From assembly GCA_036231525.1 (NCBI GenBank), contig JAZAGZ010000040.1:1-14183 (forward strand): 14,183 nt of DNA. Direction: 5' to 3'. This stretch comes from UBA6522 sp036231525 (GTDB taxonomy: Bacteria; Pseudomonadota; Gammaproteobacteria; Steroidobacterales; Rariloculaceae). The notes beneath the pieces were generated by a model. That model worked only from the letters and a program-made list of their open reading frames with translations. It was not told the origin of the DNA and did not search any database. Below, piece after piece: positions 14,086-14,183 of this stretch. The translations under genes were made by a program, and so were the position numbers. Each line of letters begins with the position of its first letter. The stretch's first letter is position 1.

Positions 14086-14183
14086 GTGGCCAAGACTAAG
14101 CGTATCTATACTTGTGATTCCTGTGGCGCCCAGCACCTGAAGTGGCAAGGGCAGTGCCCAGATTGTGGAGAGTGGAATGCTCT
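14086..14183 (+). CDS. radA: DNA repair protein RadA, N-terminal start (3' truncated by window edge)
   Basis: The frame from GTG 14086 gives 32 residues plus a partial codon. It matches the RadA start: AKTKRIYTCDSCGAQHLKW, then GQCPDCGEWNAL. The four cysteines (CDSCG and CPDCG pairs) form the zinc finger that begins RadA/Sms. RadA is a DnaB-like helicase/RecA-like ATPase that drives branch migration in recombination. The remaining domains lie beyond the window. GTG is the expected codon because VAKTK aligns with the usual MAKTK, yet no Shine-Dalgarno sequence lies within 12 bases upstream. In Pseudomonas-type genomes alr often follows dnaB; here radA comes next. Confidence 0.9.
   Translation, partial: MAKTKRIYTCDSCGAQHLKWQGQCPDCGEWNA

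Noticed and set aside
1..14183. Phage, transposon, CRISPR, toxin-antitoxin or other defence-type cassette.
   Set aside because: No transposase, integrase, spaced repeats or recognisable defence protein was seen on either strand. The tRNA has no duplicated 3' end that would mark an attachment site.

Overview
The window looks like a stretch of a gammaproteobacterial chromosome of roughly balanced base composition. The strongest evidence is the right half. A leucine tRNA, rnr, rlmB, rpsF, rpsR, a DUF2232-like membrane protein, rplI, dnaB and radA follow one another in the order known from Pseudomonas-like Gammaproteobacteria. There is no priB between rpsF and rpsR, which argues against an enteric relative. 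I could not assign a genus from sequence alone.

Left accessory half (1-6762). It opens with the 3' end of a PepSY-associated membrane protein gene. Next come a class II aldolase-like enzyme with a twin-arginine export signal and a 108-residue membrane-anchored protein that resembles only the N-terminal part of TonB. A single-domain cupin gene is convergent with the latter, and the two stop codons share one TTAA palindrome. A major facilitator exporter (TTG start) is divergent from the cupin and ends 2 bases before the stop of cstA, which runs the other way. cstA (pyruvate/peptide uptake) and atoE (short-chain fatty acid uptake) lie in tandem on the minus strand. Together they suggest scavenging of small organic acids.

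Central RNA and RNA-processing block (6763-10003). A tRNA-Leu(CAG) gene on the minus strand has a near-consensus promoter (TTGACA, 17 bases, TACATT). It lies only 44 bases upstream of atoE on the same strand with no visible terminator. Diverging from it are rnr (RNase R) and rlmB (23S rRNA 2'-O-methyltransferase), which overlap by 8 bases and must be translationally linked.

Ribosomal protein and replication block (10004-14183). A promoter with a GC-rich discriminator precedes a short leader. Its last hairpin covers the rpsF ribosome binding site and fits the S6:S18 autoregulatory motif. rpsF starts at TTG and encodes a bS6 of more than 220 residues, with a long acidic tail holding a very recent 102-base duplication. 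rpsR, the membrane protein, rplI (also with an acidic tail) and dnaB follow. A partial radA, possibly on a leaderless transcript, ends the window.

Most of the window is conserved housekeeping DNA. I see no phage, insertion sequence, CRISPR array or defence system, and nothing I would call an undescribed multi-gene system. The points worth a second look are the acidic ribosomal-protein tails with the tandem duplication, the exported aldolase-like protein, the TonB-like fragment, and the tRNA-atoE arrangement. No stretch of more than 300 bases lacks a gene.
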